Source of the DNA: Lysobacter sp. Root494
Lineage (GTDB): Bacteria; Pseudomonadota; Gammaproteobacteria; Xanthomonadales; Xanthomonadaceae
NCBI RefSeq assembly: GCF_001427225.1
Contig: NZ_LMFH01000006.1
Location: 342,910 to 406,909 of the forward strand
Direction of reading: 5' to 3'
Length of the DNA stretch: 64,000 nucleotides
In this document: piece by piece, positions 6,899 to 15,073 of the stretch
Layout of the letters: every line of letters starts with the position of its first letter
Position numbering within the stretch: position 1 is the stretch's first letter
Translations under genes and position numbers: made by a program
Notes under the pieces: generated by a model
Told to the model about the DNA's origin: nothing
Databases searched by the model: none
Seen by the model: the letters and a program-made list of their open reading frames with translations, nothing else

Positions 6899-8455
6899 GT
6901 GTCCGCTTCGAGCAATCCTGCGTTCCAACCCAGCACTCCTGTCTCGATCCGCCAGGAAGACCTGATCCAGTCCGTCGCCGACGCGCTGCAGTACATCTCG
7001 TACTACCACCCGGTCGACTACATCAGGAACCTCGCCGCCGCTTACGAGCGCGAGGAGTCTCCCGCCGCGAAGGACGCGATCGCGCAGATCCTGATCAACT
7101 CGCGCATGTGCGCCGAGGGGCATCGTCCCATCTGCCAGGACACCGGCATCGTCACCGTGTTCCTCGAAATCGGCATGAACGTGCGCTGGGACGACGCGAC
7201 GATGGGCGTGGAAGACATGGTCCACGAAGGCGTGCGCCGCGCCTACAACCATCCGGACAACAAGCTGCGCGCGTCGGTGCTCGCCGATCCCGCGGGCAAG
7301 CGCACCAACACCAGGGACAACACGCCGGGCGTGGTCAACGTGAAGATCGTGCCGGGCAACGCCGTCGACGTGATCGTCGCGGCGAAGGGCGGCGGGTCGG
7401 AAGCGAAGTCGAAGTTCGCGATGCTCAATCCCTCCGATTCCATCGTCGACTGGGTGCTCAGGACCGTGCCGACGATGGGCGCCGGCTGGTGCCCGCCGGG
7501 CATGCTCGGCATCGGCATCGGCGGCACCGCCGAGAAGGCGATGCTGCTGGCGAAGGAAGCGCTGATGGAGCCGATCGACATCACCGACCTGCAGGCGCGC
7601 GGCCCGTCGAATCGTGCAGAAGAACTGCGCCTGGAGCTGTACGAGAAGGTCAACGCGCTCGGTATCGGCGCGCAGGGTCTCGGGGGTCTCACCACGGTGC
7701 TCGACATCAAGGTGAAGGATTACCCGACGCATGCGGCGAACCTGCCGGTCGCGCTGATTCCGAACTGCGCCGCCACGCGCCATGCGCACTTCACGCTGGA
7801 TGGCAGCGGTCCGGTGATGCTCGATCCGCCGTCGCTGGAAGATTGGCCGCAGCTCACCTACGACGCGTCGAAGGGTCGCCGCGTGAACCTCGACACCGTG
7901 ACGAAGGAAGAAGTCGCGTCGTGGAAGCCGGGCGAAGTGCTGCTGCTCAACGGCAAGCTGCTCACCGGCCGCGATGCGGCGCACAAGCGCATGGTCGAGA
8001 TGTTGAACCGCGGCGAATCGCTGCCGGTGGACCTGCGCGGCAAGTTCATCTACTACGTCGGCCCGGTCGATCCGGTGCGCGACGAAGTCGTCGGTCCTGC
8101 GGGTCCCACCACCGCGACGCGCATGGACAAGTTCACCGGGCAGGTACTGGAGCAGACCGGTTTGATGGGCATGGTCGGCAAGGCCGAGCGCGGCCCGGTT
8201 GCGATCGATGCGATCCGGAAACACCAGTCGGCCTACCTGATGGCGGTCGGCGGCGCGGCGTACCTCGTGTCGAAGGCGATCAAGGCCGCGAAGGTCGTCG
8301 GCTTCGCCGATCTCGGCATGGAGGCGATCTACGAGTTCGAGGTGCAGGACATGCCGGTCACGGTCGCCGTGGATTCGCAGGGCACGTCGGTGCACAGCAC
8401 CGGCCCGAAGGAATGGCAGGCGAGGATCGGGAAGATTCCGGTGGTTGTGGCGTAA
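6899..8455 (+). CDS. fumA: Class I fumarate hydratase (iron-sulfur, two-domain)
   Basis: A 518-residue single-chain class I fumarase, the oxygen-sensitive [4Fe-4S] enzyme that hydrates fumarate to malate in the TCA cycle. The N-terminal domain (about 20-320) carries the cluster-binding region with RMCAEGHRPICQDTGI (near 69-84) and NCAATRHAHF (near 288-297). The C-terminal domain (about 330-518) contains the VGPVDPVRDEVVGPAGPTT segment of the family's beta domain. Length matches the usual 500-550 residues. The start is GTG at 6899; no in-frame ATG gives a sensible N-terminus. It is flanked by two different repeat elements and appears monocistronic. Confidence 0.92.
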   Translation: MSASSNPAFQPSTPVSIRQEDLIQSVADALQYISYYHPVDYIRNLAAAYEREESPAAKDAIAQILINSRMCAEGHRPICQDTGIVTVFLEIGMNVRWDDATMGVEDMVHEGVRRAYNHPDNKLRASVLADPAGKRTNTRDNTPGVVNVKIVPGNAVDVIVAAKGGGSEAKSKFAMLNPSDSIVDWVLRTVPTMGAGWCPPGMLGIGIGGTAEKAMLLAKEALMEPIDITDLQARGPSNRAEELRLELYEKVNALGIGAQGLGGLTTVLDIKVKDYPTHAANLPVALIPNCAATRHAHFTLDGSGPVMLDPPSLEDWPQLTYDASKGRRVNLDTVTKEEVASWKPGEVLLLNGKLLTGRDAAHKRMVEMLNRGESLPVDLRGKFIYYVGPVDPVRDEVVGPAGPTTATRMDKFTGQVLEQTGLMGMVGKAERGPVAIDAIRKHQSAYLMAVGGAAYLVSKAIKAAKVVGFADLGMEAIYEFEVQDMPVTVAVDSQGTSVHSTGPKEWQARIGKIPVVVA

Positions 8456-8526
8456 CGCTCAGCCGAGGCGGCGCTTTCGATGCGAGGGTCAGGGCTTCGT
8501 CATTCCCGCGGAGGCGTGCATCTTTT

Positions 8527-8556
8527 CCACGGACGAATGTTCGTTCATCCGTGGAC
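8527..8556 (+). terminator. Hairpin after fumarase (possible terminator)
   Basis: About 70 bp after the fumarase stop, TCCACGGA and TCCGTGGA form a stem around a GAACG-rich loop, followed by CGTTGTTTTTG. The stem is distant from the stop and the T-run is interrupted, so termination is only likely. Confidence 0.45.
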
Positions 8557-8568
8557 GTTGTTTTTGCT

Positions 8569-8728
8569 CGTCATTCCCGCGCAGGCGGGAATCCAGTGAC
8601 TCTGCTCTTCATTCCAGAAAAAAGTAATTCAGCGATTTCGCTTGCTACAGGAAGTGCCCAAGGCACAAAGACACTGGATGTACGGACGTGCTCCCGTGAA
8701 AAAGACGCCCGCCTACGCGGGAATGACG
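8569..8728. repeat. 160-bp interspersed element with 21-bp terminal inverted repeats (MITE-like)
   Basis: The left end (8569-8589) and right end (8708-8728) are inverted copies differing at one base, built around CATTCCCGCG and CGCGGGAATG. An inner pair, ATCCAGTG near 8591 and CACTGGAT near 8675, extends the symmetry. A damaged copy of the left end (CGTCATTCCCGCG, from 8498) lies just upstream. The element contains no gene and resembles the non-autonomous CATTCCCGC repeats scattered in Lysobacter-type genomes. It fills most of the 309-bp gap between the fumarase and MscS genes. Confidence 0.75.
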
Positions 8729-8764
8729 AGCCGCCAGCGAGCTTTGAACTGAGTCGCCCGGGCC

Positions 8765-10066
8765 TCAACCCCCCGCCCGCACGTTCTTCTCCAACAAATT
8801 GTCCGCACCACTCTCCCGCTGCGCCTGCGCCAGCTGGTCATCGATATCGCGATCCACGGAAGTGTCCGCGGGAGCCTCCCGCATTCGCGGCGGTGGAGGC
8901 GCATCTGCCGGTACGCCTGCGCGCCGGATCCCCGCGCGATCGATCGCGGTCTTCGCCGCGCGCATCGCTTCGCTGCGCACGCGCATGTGGCTGTTGCGGG
9001 TCTGGTCGACCCAGCCGAGGAATTGCACCGCGAGCCGGTCGGGGAGATATTCCTGCGCCAGCGCATAGGGCGCGGGATCGGCCAGCACGCCCTCGACGCG
9101 CGCGATCGCCGCGAGCGCCTCGCGTTGCGCATTGCCGACCGACGAAGACGGGTCGAGCGGCACCATGAAATCGAAACGCCGCTTCGGATTGCGCGTGTAA
9201 TTGAGCACCACCGAGCGGAAGACGACCGCATTGGGCAAGGTCAGCTGGTTGCCATCGAGCGTCATCAGCACGGTCGAGCGCGCCGTCAGCGCGACCACCT
9301 TGCCTTCGTGCTTGCTGTCGATCACCAGGTGGTCGCCGGGCGAGAACGGCCGTCGCAGGCTGAGCAGGACGCCGGCGATGTAGTTCTCGGCGATGTCCTT
9401 GAAGGCGAAGCCGAGCGCGAGGCCGACCACGCCCGCCGATCCCAGCACCGCGCCCACCAGTGAGGTTGCGCCGAGCAGGTCGAGCGCAAGCAGCACGCCT
9501 GCAAGCACCACCAGCCAGTGCAGCACGCGTTGCACCAGTCCTTCCATGTACGGATTGGTGCTGCGCAGCTTGCGCGCGAGCCAGCGCGGGCGCCGGTGCG
9601 CCAGGCGGCCGAGCCGCGTCGACAGCCACACGATCAGCAGTGCGACCAGCAGTAGTGGTGTCGCCGCGACGAGGCGGACCAGCTTGTCGCCGGCGAGCTG
9701 CATCGCAACCTGGAAGCGATCGCGAAGCCGCGAACTCAAGGTGATGCGGTTCTCGACCTTGCTGACGCCCTGCATCTGCGAGGCGATGACTTCGGCGAGC
9801 TTGCGTTGATCCTCGGTGAGCGCTTCGCCTTCGAGCAGGACGACACCTTCGACGACCGTGGCCTTCACGCCGTGCAATCCTTCGATCGCGCCCAGGCGTG
9901 AGGCAAGGCGCTGGGCAATCGCCCTGTCCTCGGCGATGCCGGTCGCTACAGCGGCAGCAGGCGGAATGGCTTCAGCGGCGGGTTGCGCAGCGAAGGCTGC
10001 AGACCGCAAGAACATCAGCACGAAGAGAAACAGGGCGATGCGACGCGATGTCGTGATCCGGGACAT
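8765..10066 (-). CDS. MscS-family mechanosensitive channel with N-terminal BON domain
   Basis: A 433-residue inner-membrane protein. Residues 1-27 are a signal peptide ending AAFAAQ. A BON domain follows at about 46-112 (GVVLLEGEALTEDQRKLAEV), which usually lies in the periplasm and contacts membrane or peptidoglycan. Three hydrophobic helices follow at about 130-150, 178-196 and 202-225. The pore-helix region is glycine- and alanine-rich (LGSAGVVGLALGFAFKD), as in MscS. The cytosolic beta and vestibule domains run to about 370, then a polar tail. The family opens on membrane tension to release osmolytes. The neighbouring cls-like gene upstream on the same strand ends 10 bp before this start, so the two are probably co-transcribed. 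Confidence 0.9.
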   Translation of the reverse strand: MSRITTSRRIALFLFVLMFLRSAAFAAQPAAEAIPPAAAVATGIAEDRAIAQRLASRLGAIEGLHGVKATVVEGVVLLEGEALTEDQRKLAEVIASQMQGVSKVENRITLSSRLRDRFQVAMQLAGDKLVRLVAATPLLLVALLIVWLSTRLGRLAHRRPRWLARKLRSTNPYMEGLVQRVLHWLVVLAGVLLALDLLGATSLVGAVLGSAGVVGLALGFAFKDIAENYIAGVLLSLRRPFSPGDHLVIDSKHEGKVVALTARSTVLMTLDGNQLTLPNAVVFRSVVLNYTRNPKRRFDFMVPLDPSSSVGNAQREALAAIARVEGVLADPAPYALAQEYLPDRLAVQFLGWVDQTRNSHMRVRSEAMRAAKTAIDRAGIRRAGVPADAPPPPRMREAPADTSVDRDIDDQLAQAQRESGADNLLEKNVRAGG

Positions 10067-10076
10067 TCCGCGCGTT

Positions 10077-11363
10077 CTACAGCTGCGACTTCAACGGCAC
10101 GATGAAGGTTTCGAAAAGTTTTTCCTTCAACGGCCGCTTCTTCCAGCTCTGGTAGGTGTAGCGCTTCGTCGGCTTCAGGTCGCCTTCGAAGACATCCGTC
10201 ATGCGCACGGCGAAATCGCGATCGTAGACGTTGAGGCTCGCTTCATCGTTGAGCCGGAATGAGCGCAGGTCGAAATTGGTCGAACCGACCGAGACCAGTT
10301 CCCTGTCCACGATCAGCATCTTGTTGTGGAACATGGTCGGTTCGTACTCGTAGATCTCCACGCCCGCGAGCAGCAGCGGGCCCCATCCTGCCTTCGAAGC
10401 AAAACGCGCGGCATCCGAATCGGTGTTCTTGCCCGGCACGATCACGCGGATGCGCACGCCGCGATGGCGCGCCGCGATCAGTGCCTTGGTGATCAGTTCA
10501 TCGGGGATGAAGTACGCCGCCTGCAGGTCGATCGACTGTTCCGCGGCCGCGATCGCCATCAGGAACATCAGGTGCATGCTTTCGCTGCCGCCGGATGGCG
10601 AGCTGATGAACAGATGGGCATCCATGCCACCCGCGCGATCGAGTTGCGGGAAGTAGTCGGCGCCGTTGAGCACTTCACCGGTGGTCTTGATCCAGTTGTC
10701 GTTGAAGGCCGCCTGGAACTGCGACACCGCGGGGCCTTCGATGCGGAAATGCAGCTCGCGCCAGTGGCCGGGATCCTGCGCATTGCCAAGCCATGGATCG
10801 CCGATGCCGACGCCACCGGTGAAGGCGATCCTGCCGTCGATCACCAGCAGCTTCCGGTGCGTGCGGTTGTTGATGCGCCCCAGGTTGTACCAGTGCAGCG
10901 GCCGGTAACGCTCCACATGCACGCCGGCGTCCTGCATCTGTTGCAGTTGGGTTTCGTCCATGGTGATGCTGCCGACCCAGTCGATGGTGACGGTCACCCG
11001 AACGCCAGCGCGCGCTCGCTCGGACAGGGCATCGGCGAAGGCCTTTCCCACCTTGCCTTCCCAGTAGATGTAGGTCTCGAAGGTGATGGTCTTCTGCGCG
11101 CCGCGGATCGTGGCGAGCATCGCGGGAAATATCTCGTCGCCGTTCTCGAGATCGACGACGTGGTTGCCCGGCATGATCGCCGGACCCAGCATCACCCCCA
11201 TCTCACGCCGGAACTGTGGATCGGAGATGGCGTAGCGGTGTTCGATCTTGCGTTCGAGTTTTTTTTCCGGCCCGGTGAAATTCAGCGACAGCACTACGAG
11301 AAGCAGGGTCGCCAGGGCGGTGATCGCGATCGTCCAGAGCATGCGCTTGCGAGTCCAGGGCAT
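10077..11363 (-). CDS. cls: Cardiolipin-synthase-like phospholipase D protein
   Basis: A 428-residue member of the phospholipase D superfamily with one N-terminal membrane anchor (about 8-28). Both catalytic HKD motifs are intact: HRKLLVIDGRIAFTGG (near 168-183) and HNKMLIVDRELVSVGSTN (near 353-370). Cardiolipin synthases of this type transfer a phosphatidyl group between phosphatidylglycerol molecules at the inner membrane. Length and single anchor fit the shorter ClsB/ClsC-like branch better than E. coli ClsA. The gene lies directly upstream of the MscS-BON gene, with the phospholipase A gene behind it on the same strand, giving a membrane-lipid neighbourhood. Confidence 0.88.
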   Translation of the reverse strand: MPWTRKRMLWTIAITALATLLLVVLSLNFTGPEKKLERKIEHRYAISDPQFRREMGVMLGPAIMPGNHVVDLENGDEIFPAMLATIRGAQKTITFETYIYWEGKVGKAFADALSERARAGVRVTVTIDWVGSITMDETQLQQMQDAGVHVERYRPLHWYNLGRINNRTHRKLLVIDGRIAFTGGVGIGDPWLGNAQDPGHWRELHFRIEGPAVSQFQAAFNDNWIKTTGEVLNGADYFPQLDRAGGMDAHLFISSPSGGSESMHLMFLMAIAAAEQSIDLQAAYFIPDELITKALIAARHRGVRIRVIVPGKNTDSDAARFASKAGWGPLLLAGVEIYEYEPTMFHNKMLIVDRELVSVGSTNFDLRSFRLNDEASLNVYDRDFAVRMTDVFEGDLKPTKRYTYQSWKKRPLKEKLFETFIVPLKSQL

Positions 11364-11449
11364 TGAGGCACTCTGGAACCCTGTTCAGCAATGCGACGTG
11401 AAATGGCCGCTTCGGACACCGCAGCCGGCGACTGCGGCGCTCCGATCGT

Positions 11450-12634
11450 TCAGTACCACTCGAGCAGTGAAATCCCGAGCCCGAGGTACCACGCGCGGTG
11501 GTTGTAATCGATCAGGCTTTCGCCGTAGCCATCGAATACCTGGACGTGACCGCGCAGTGCGCGGCTGACGGGAAACCCCCAGTCGAACTGCACCGCGCCG
11601 CGCGAGTGTTCGCCGGTGCGCAGCGAATGACGTCCCATCAACGCGAACTCGTGTTCGTTCCAACGGCGCACGAGCGTGATGTCGCCGCGGCCGATGTAGT
11701 CCTCGATGCCGGGGTTCTCGTCTTCGTTGCGGCCGTCGGGGATGCGCCACCACGGGCGGATCGTCACCGCCCAGTCTTCGCGATCGAGGCCGATGTTCGC
11801 GACCACGCGATTCCAGCTGCGCGAAATGGGATCGGCGCGGCCGTTGGACTGGTGGTTCACGCCGATGCCGAACAGCCGCCCGTGCCAATCGCCGAGCGCA
11901 TAGTTGTTGCGGAAGACCAGCATCACTTCCGGCTCGTAATTCGTTTCCCGGAACGGACGCGATTCCTCGCCGTTGTAGACCTGCCAGCGCGAACTCTGGG
12001 TATAGGCCGCCCATACGTCGCCGTTGTCGCCGAACAGGTTTTCGACCACCTTGGTCTTGAAGCTGAGCTGGAATTTGGTTTCCAGCGCCTTCAGCGGTTG
12101 CCGCTCTGCCGGGACCTTCGTCGGATTCGACGAGGTGGGCACTTCGTTCGTATTGCTCGTCCAGAACGCCGGCAACAGGTAGACCGGCTTGTACGCGCGG
12201 AAGTTGAAGACACCCAGCTTCGAATCCTTCGCCAGTTCCCAGCGGCTATCGAGCATCGAGCCCTTGCCGGCGTTGGCGATGCGGTCGTCGAATACCGTGC
12301 CGCCTTCCTTGCGGAACAGATCGCTCACCACGCGGCGCGTGCGTTCCTTCGCCGGCAGTGTTTCGAGTTCCAGGCGCTCGTATTGCTGGATGACCTGCTT
12401 GGTCGCACGGGCATCGATCGCCGCGCGATCGGCGGCGGTGGTGTCGGGCGTGCCGCGCTTCATTGCTGCGTCGTAGCAGGCGAGCCGGTCGGCGTCGACG
12501 GAAATGGCGACGCACGCTGCGGGATTCGGTCCCTCGTCGCCCACCGGCTGCCCGGCGCAGGCCGGCGCACCCACCGGCAACGCGAGCGCCATTGCGAAAA
12601 GGCTGCGCCGGTTGTACGGGGAACACACCGTCAT
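11450..12634 (-). CDS. pldA: Outer-membrane phospholipase A (OMPLA/PldA)
   Basis: A 394-residue outer-membrane phospholipase A1 that hydrolyses phospholipids misplaced in the outer leaflet. A signal peptide covers about residues 1-27. An unusually long periplasmic N-terminal part (about 28-180) precedes the barrel. The catalytic triad is visible: H261 and S263 in NHQSNG, and N275 in SRSWNR, with the same 12-residue Ser-Asn spacing as in E. coli PldA. The C-terminus ends in an aromatic (LLEWY), as expected of beta-barrel proteins. The ATG at 12634 overlaps the stop of the upstream DUF456 gene (ATGA), so translation is probably coupled. The family is calcium-dependent and active as a dimer. Confidence 0.92.
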   Translation of the reverse strand: MTVCSPYNRRSLFAMALALPVGAPACAGQPVGDEGPNPAACVAISVDADRLACYDAAMKRGTPDTTAADRAAIDARATKQVIQQYERLELETLPAKERTRRVVSDLFRKEGGTVFDDRIANAGKGSMLDSRWELAKDSKLGVFNFRAYKPVYLLPAFWTSNTNEVPTSSNPTKVPAERQPLKALETKFQLSFKTKVVENLFGDNGDVWAAYTQSSRWQVYNGEESRPFRETNYEPEVMLVFRNNYALGDWHGRLFGIGVNHQSNGRADPISRSWNRVVANIGLDREDWAVTIRPWWRIPDGRNEDENPGIEDYIGRGDITLVRRWNEHEFALMGRHSLRTGEHSRGAVQFDWGFPVSRALRGHVQVFDGYGESLIDYNHRAWYLGLGISLLEWY

Positions 12635-13131
12635 ACGAACCACGCGAAGACGAACAACCCGACCATGAGGAAGGCGACGCCCAGTTTCAGCACAGTGCCG
12701 ACCACGACGCCCAGCCATGTGCCCAATCCCACTTTCGTCGCCTGGCCCAGTTCGCGTCCGCCCACGCCGCGCAGCCATGCCAGTTCGCCCAGCAGCGCGC
12801 CGACGAAGGGGCCGATGAAGATACCCACGAACCCGAACATCAATCCGGCGAAGGTGCCGAGCACCGCGCCGACCAGCGCCGGTTTGCTCGCACCGACGCG
12901 CTTCGCGCCGAGCGCCGTGGCCATGAAGTCGATGCCGAGCGAAAGCAGGGTCAGTAGCGCCAGCACGGCCATCGTCCACCCGCCGACCTCTTCGAAACCG
13001 CCGGCCCAGGCGGCCAGCAGCATCCCCGCAAACACCAGGGGCAGACCGGGCAGGGCGGGGAGCACCGTCCCCGCGATTCCGATCACCATCAACACGATCG
13101 CCAGTACGTAGTAGAGCGTCTGCAGGTCCAT
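12631..13131 (-). CDS. DUF456-family small membrane protein
   Basis: A 166-residue integral membrane protein of the DUF456 family, with glycine-rich hydrophobic stretches and the typical LPALPGLPLVFAGMLLAAW opening near residues 26-44. Function is unknown. The start ATG at 13131 directly precedes the first membrane helix; the long in-frame extension to 13368 would read through the cold-shock gene's leader and is rejected. It overlaps pldA by four bases and is divergent from the cold-shock gene. Confidence 0.85.
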   Translation of the reverse strand: MDLQTLYYVLAIVLMVIGIAGTVLPALPGLPLVFAGMLLAAWAGGFEEVGGWTMAVLALLTLLSLGIDFMATALGAKRVGASKPALVGAVLGTFAGLMFGFVGIFIGPFVGALLGELAWLRGVGGRELGQATKVGLGTWLGVVVGTVLKLGVAFLMVGLFVFAWFV

Positions 13132-13379
13132 GCTTTTTTCCGTTGCGCGCGGGGGATTTGGCCTATTAATAAGGGGCCCGAAGACCCCCGTCACTGTCGT
13201 TGCATTTTCACGATTCCCGGGGTACCGTGCGGGCGCTGTGTTTGCCAGGGTCACCGTGAACCGTGGCCCGATGCGGTTGATCCACCGATCGCTACATCGT
13301 TGCACCTCGCTTCCTCCTTGCGAACCAGCACACGATGAAAGTCGTGTCTCAACCAGCAAACGTTCCAAGGAGCAAGTAA

Positions 13380-13586
13380 ATGTCCCGCGAAAACGGTACC
13401 GTCAAGTGGTTCAACGATGCCAAGGGCTTCGGCTTCATCAGCCGTGAAAATGGCGAGGATGTGTTCGTGCACTTCCGCGCCATCCAGACCCAGGGCTTCA
13501 AGAGCCTGAAGGAAGGCCAGAAAGTTTCGTTCACCGTCGTCCAGGGCCAGAAGGGCCTGCAGGCTGACGCCGTCGAACCGATCTAA
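13380..13586 (+). CDS. CspA-family cold-shock protein
   Basis: A 68-residue single cold-shock domain that binds single-stranded RNA and DNA as a chaperone. Both RNA-binding motifs are intact: KGFGFI at 15-20 and VFVHF at 28-32. AAGGAGC ends about seven bases before the ATG. The upstream gap of about 250 bp to the divergent DUF456 gene leaves room for the long 5' leader typical of cspA genes. A clear intrinsic terminator follows at 13628. Confidence 0.95.
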   Translation: MSRENGTVKWFNDAKGFGFISRENGEDVFVHFRAIQTQGFKSLKEGQKVSFTVVQGQKGLQADAVEPI

Positions 13587-13627
13587 TTTGTCCCGGCGCG
13601 CGGGCATACCGCGTAACAGGATTTTTG

Positions 13628-13656
13628 AAACCCGGCCTGCGCCGGGTTTCTTTTTT
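13628..13656 (+). terminator. Rho-independent terminator of the cold-shock gene
   Basis: Stem AAACCCGGC/GCCGGGTTT with a CTGC loop, then TTTCTTTTTT. It lies about 40 bp after the stop codon and isolates the cold-shock gene from the pilin operon. Confidence 0.9.
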
Positions 13657-13871
13657 GCAATGCGGCAAGCTGCTCTCCCGCAGATCCCTGCCGCGCCGCC
13701 GGTGCTACCCGCTAATGTGAATGGGCGCACGATTCAGGTCTCCCACTGACCGCTGGTCGGTATTTCTTGCCATTTCGTCTGTAAATTCCTACCGTAAGTC
13801 GGCCGGACGAACGGCAGCCGGCTTACCGCAGGGGTGCGGTGCCGGCAGGAAGTGGCAATCGGGGGCAGGGG

Positions 13872-14042
13872 ATGCAGGCGGAAATCCGGGGATTCACGCT
13901 GGTCGAGCTGGCCGTGACGCTTGTCGTCGCGGCGATCCAGTTCGTCCTGGCGATGCCCTCGGTTTCCGGATCGCTGCGGCGCGACTCCTCCCCGACCAGG
14001 AAGAGGAAGGGCGGACCCGTATCGATCTCCCCATGCGGAGCC
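13872..14042 (+). pseudogene. Extra prepilin N-terminus in frame upstream of fimT (likely remnant)
   Basis: Starting at ATG 13872, the frame encodes a complete-looking prepilin N-terminus: IRG, then FTLVELAVTLVVAA and a hydrophobic helix. It continues through a charged linker without a stop into the fimT start at 14043. It looks like the first 50-odd residues of a second pseudopilin whose remainder is lost, either an eroded duplicate or the product of a deletion that fused two pilin genes. If translation does begin here (or at GTG 13839), the protein would carry two prepilin cleavage sites. Confidence 0.45.
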
Positions 14043-14603
14043 ATGGCGGGATTTTCGCTCGTCGAACTGATGGTTACCGTCGCCGTGCTGGCCATTGTGG
14101 TCGCGATGGCCATTCCTACCTTCACCGCCATCGTTAACGGGAACCGCCTGGCATCGGCGGCAAACGAGACTCTCGCGATCTTCCAGAGCGCACGCATTGA
14201 GGCCATCAAGGCCAACCGGCGTTCGGTGGCATGCCTCAGCGCCGATCCTGACGCGGCCGCACCCTCGTGTACTACAGGGACCCCTGCAGGCTGGATCGTA
14301 TTTACCGATTTGAACCGGGACGGGCAGTTCACCGCCGGGGAAAAACTGCTGCGCGTCAGCTCCCTTCCGGCTGGTGTGCAGGTATTGGTCAGCAACAGCC
14401 TCGCCGGGAAAGTCGTCTTCCGCGCCGACGGCATGGCCCGGACCGACACCGGCGACCTTCTGAGCGCCACCGTCGACATGTGCCTGCGCACCAACCAGCC
14501 CAGGCAGAACGTACGCCACATCAGCATCGGTTCCGGAAGTCGGCTGTCGATCCAGAGAGCCGACACCGGTGGCGAATGCGGCATTCCGAGCGACACGCCA
14601 TGA
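14043..14603 (+). CDS. fimT: GspH/FimT-type minor pseudopilin
   Basis: A 186-residue minor pilin of the GspH/FimT/FimU type that primes type IV pilus assembly. From the ATG at 14043 the prepilin signal is compact: Met-Ala-Gly, then the processed phenylalanine in FSLVELMVTVAVLAI with Glu at +5. A globular domain with paired cysteines follows. GGAG sits only two bases before the ATG, an unusually short spacing, and an in-frame upstream prepilin-like segment exists, so the start is uncertain. The stop overlaps the next start (ATGA). It opens the minor-pilin operon, which usually also supports natural transformation and twitching. Confidence 0.78.
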   Translation: MAGFSLVELMVTVAVLAIVVAMAIPTFTAIVNGNRLASAANETLAIFQSARIEAIKANRRSVACLSADPDAAAPSCTTGTPAGWIVFTDLNRDGQFTAGEKLLRVSSLPAGVQVLVSNSLAGKVVFRADGMARTDTGDLLSATVDMCLRTNQPRQNVRHISIGSGSRLSIQRADTGGECGIPSDTP

Positions 14604-15073
14604 CGAAAATGACATCAGTCCAACGCAACAGGTCGTGCGTCCCCAACCGGCGCTCCTTGCGGGGTGTGACCATGATCGAGGTGCTGGTTGCGGTCGTCGT
14701 TCTGGCCTTCGGGCTGCTGGGAATCGCAACCATGCAGATGTCCGCGTTGCGAAACAGCCAGAGTTCGATGGATCGCAGCCAGGCGACTGTCCAGAGCTAC
14801 GCGATCCTGGACTCCATGCGCGCCAATCTCTCGGTAGCGCGCATTGGCGGTTACGACCTTACTCCCATGACCTGCTCGACCCCTGCGCCGGGCACGCTCG
14901 CGCAGAACGATCTCAGCGCATGGATGACATCCTTGAAACAGAGCATGGGGGAATCCGCCTGCGCGAAGATCGTCTGTGGTGGTGTCGAGTGCGAAATCAC
15001 GGTCCAGTGGGACGACTCCCGCAACAAGGGCGGTTCCTCCGAACAGCAGGTCGTGACGAGGACTCGCCTATGA
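14600..15073 (+). CDS. pilV: Minor pilin PilV
   Basis: A 157-residue type IV minor pilin. A leader of about 21 residues ends SLRG; the mature protein would begin VTMIEVLVAVVVLAFGLLG. The signature differs slightly from usual in having Val rather than Phe at +1, with Glu kept at +5. The LGIATMQ continuation is typical of PilV. The ATG overlaps the fimT stop and its own stop overlaps the pilW start, both as ATGA. In this order PilV and its neighbours form the tip-priming complex under PilY1. Confidence 0.88.
   Translation: MTKMTSVQRNRSCVPNRRSLRGVTMIEVLVAVVVLAFGLLGIATMQMSALRNSQSSMDRSQATVQSYAILDSMRANLSVARIGGYDLTPMTCSTPAPGTLAQNDLSAWMTSLKQSMGESACAKIVCGGVECEITVQWDDSRNKGGSSEQQVVTRTRL

Noticed and set aside
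11498..13111. A 537-residue plus-strand frame opposite pldA and the DUF456 gene
   Set aside because: It is antisense to genes with clear catalytic and membrane motifs and is rich in Arg, Pro and Ala without any recognisable domain.
13753..13769. Possible sigma-54 promoter (TGG then TTGC) before the pilin operon
   Set aside because: The distance between the GG and GC elements is two bases too long for a -24/-12 promoter.
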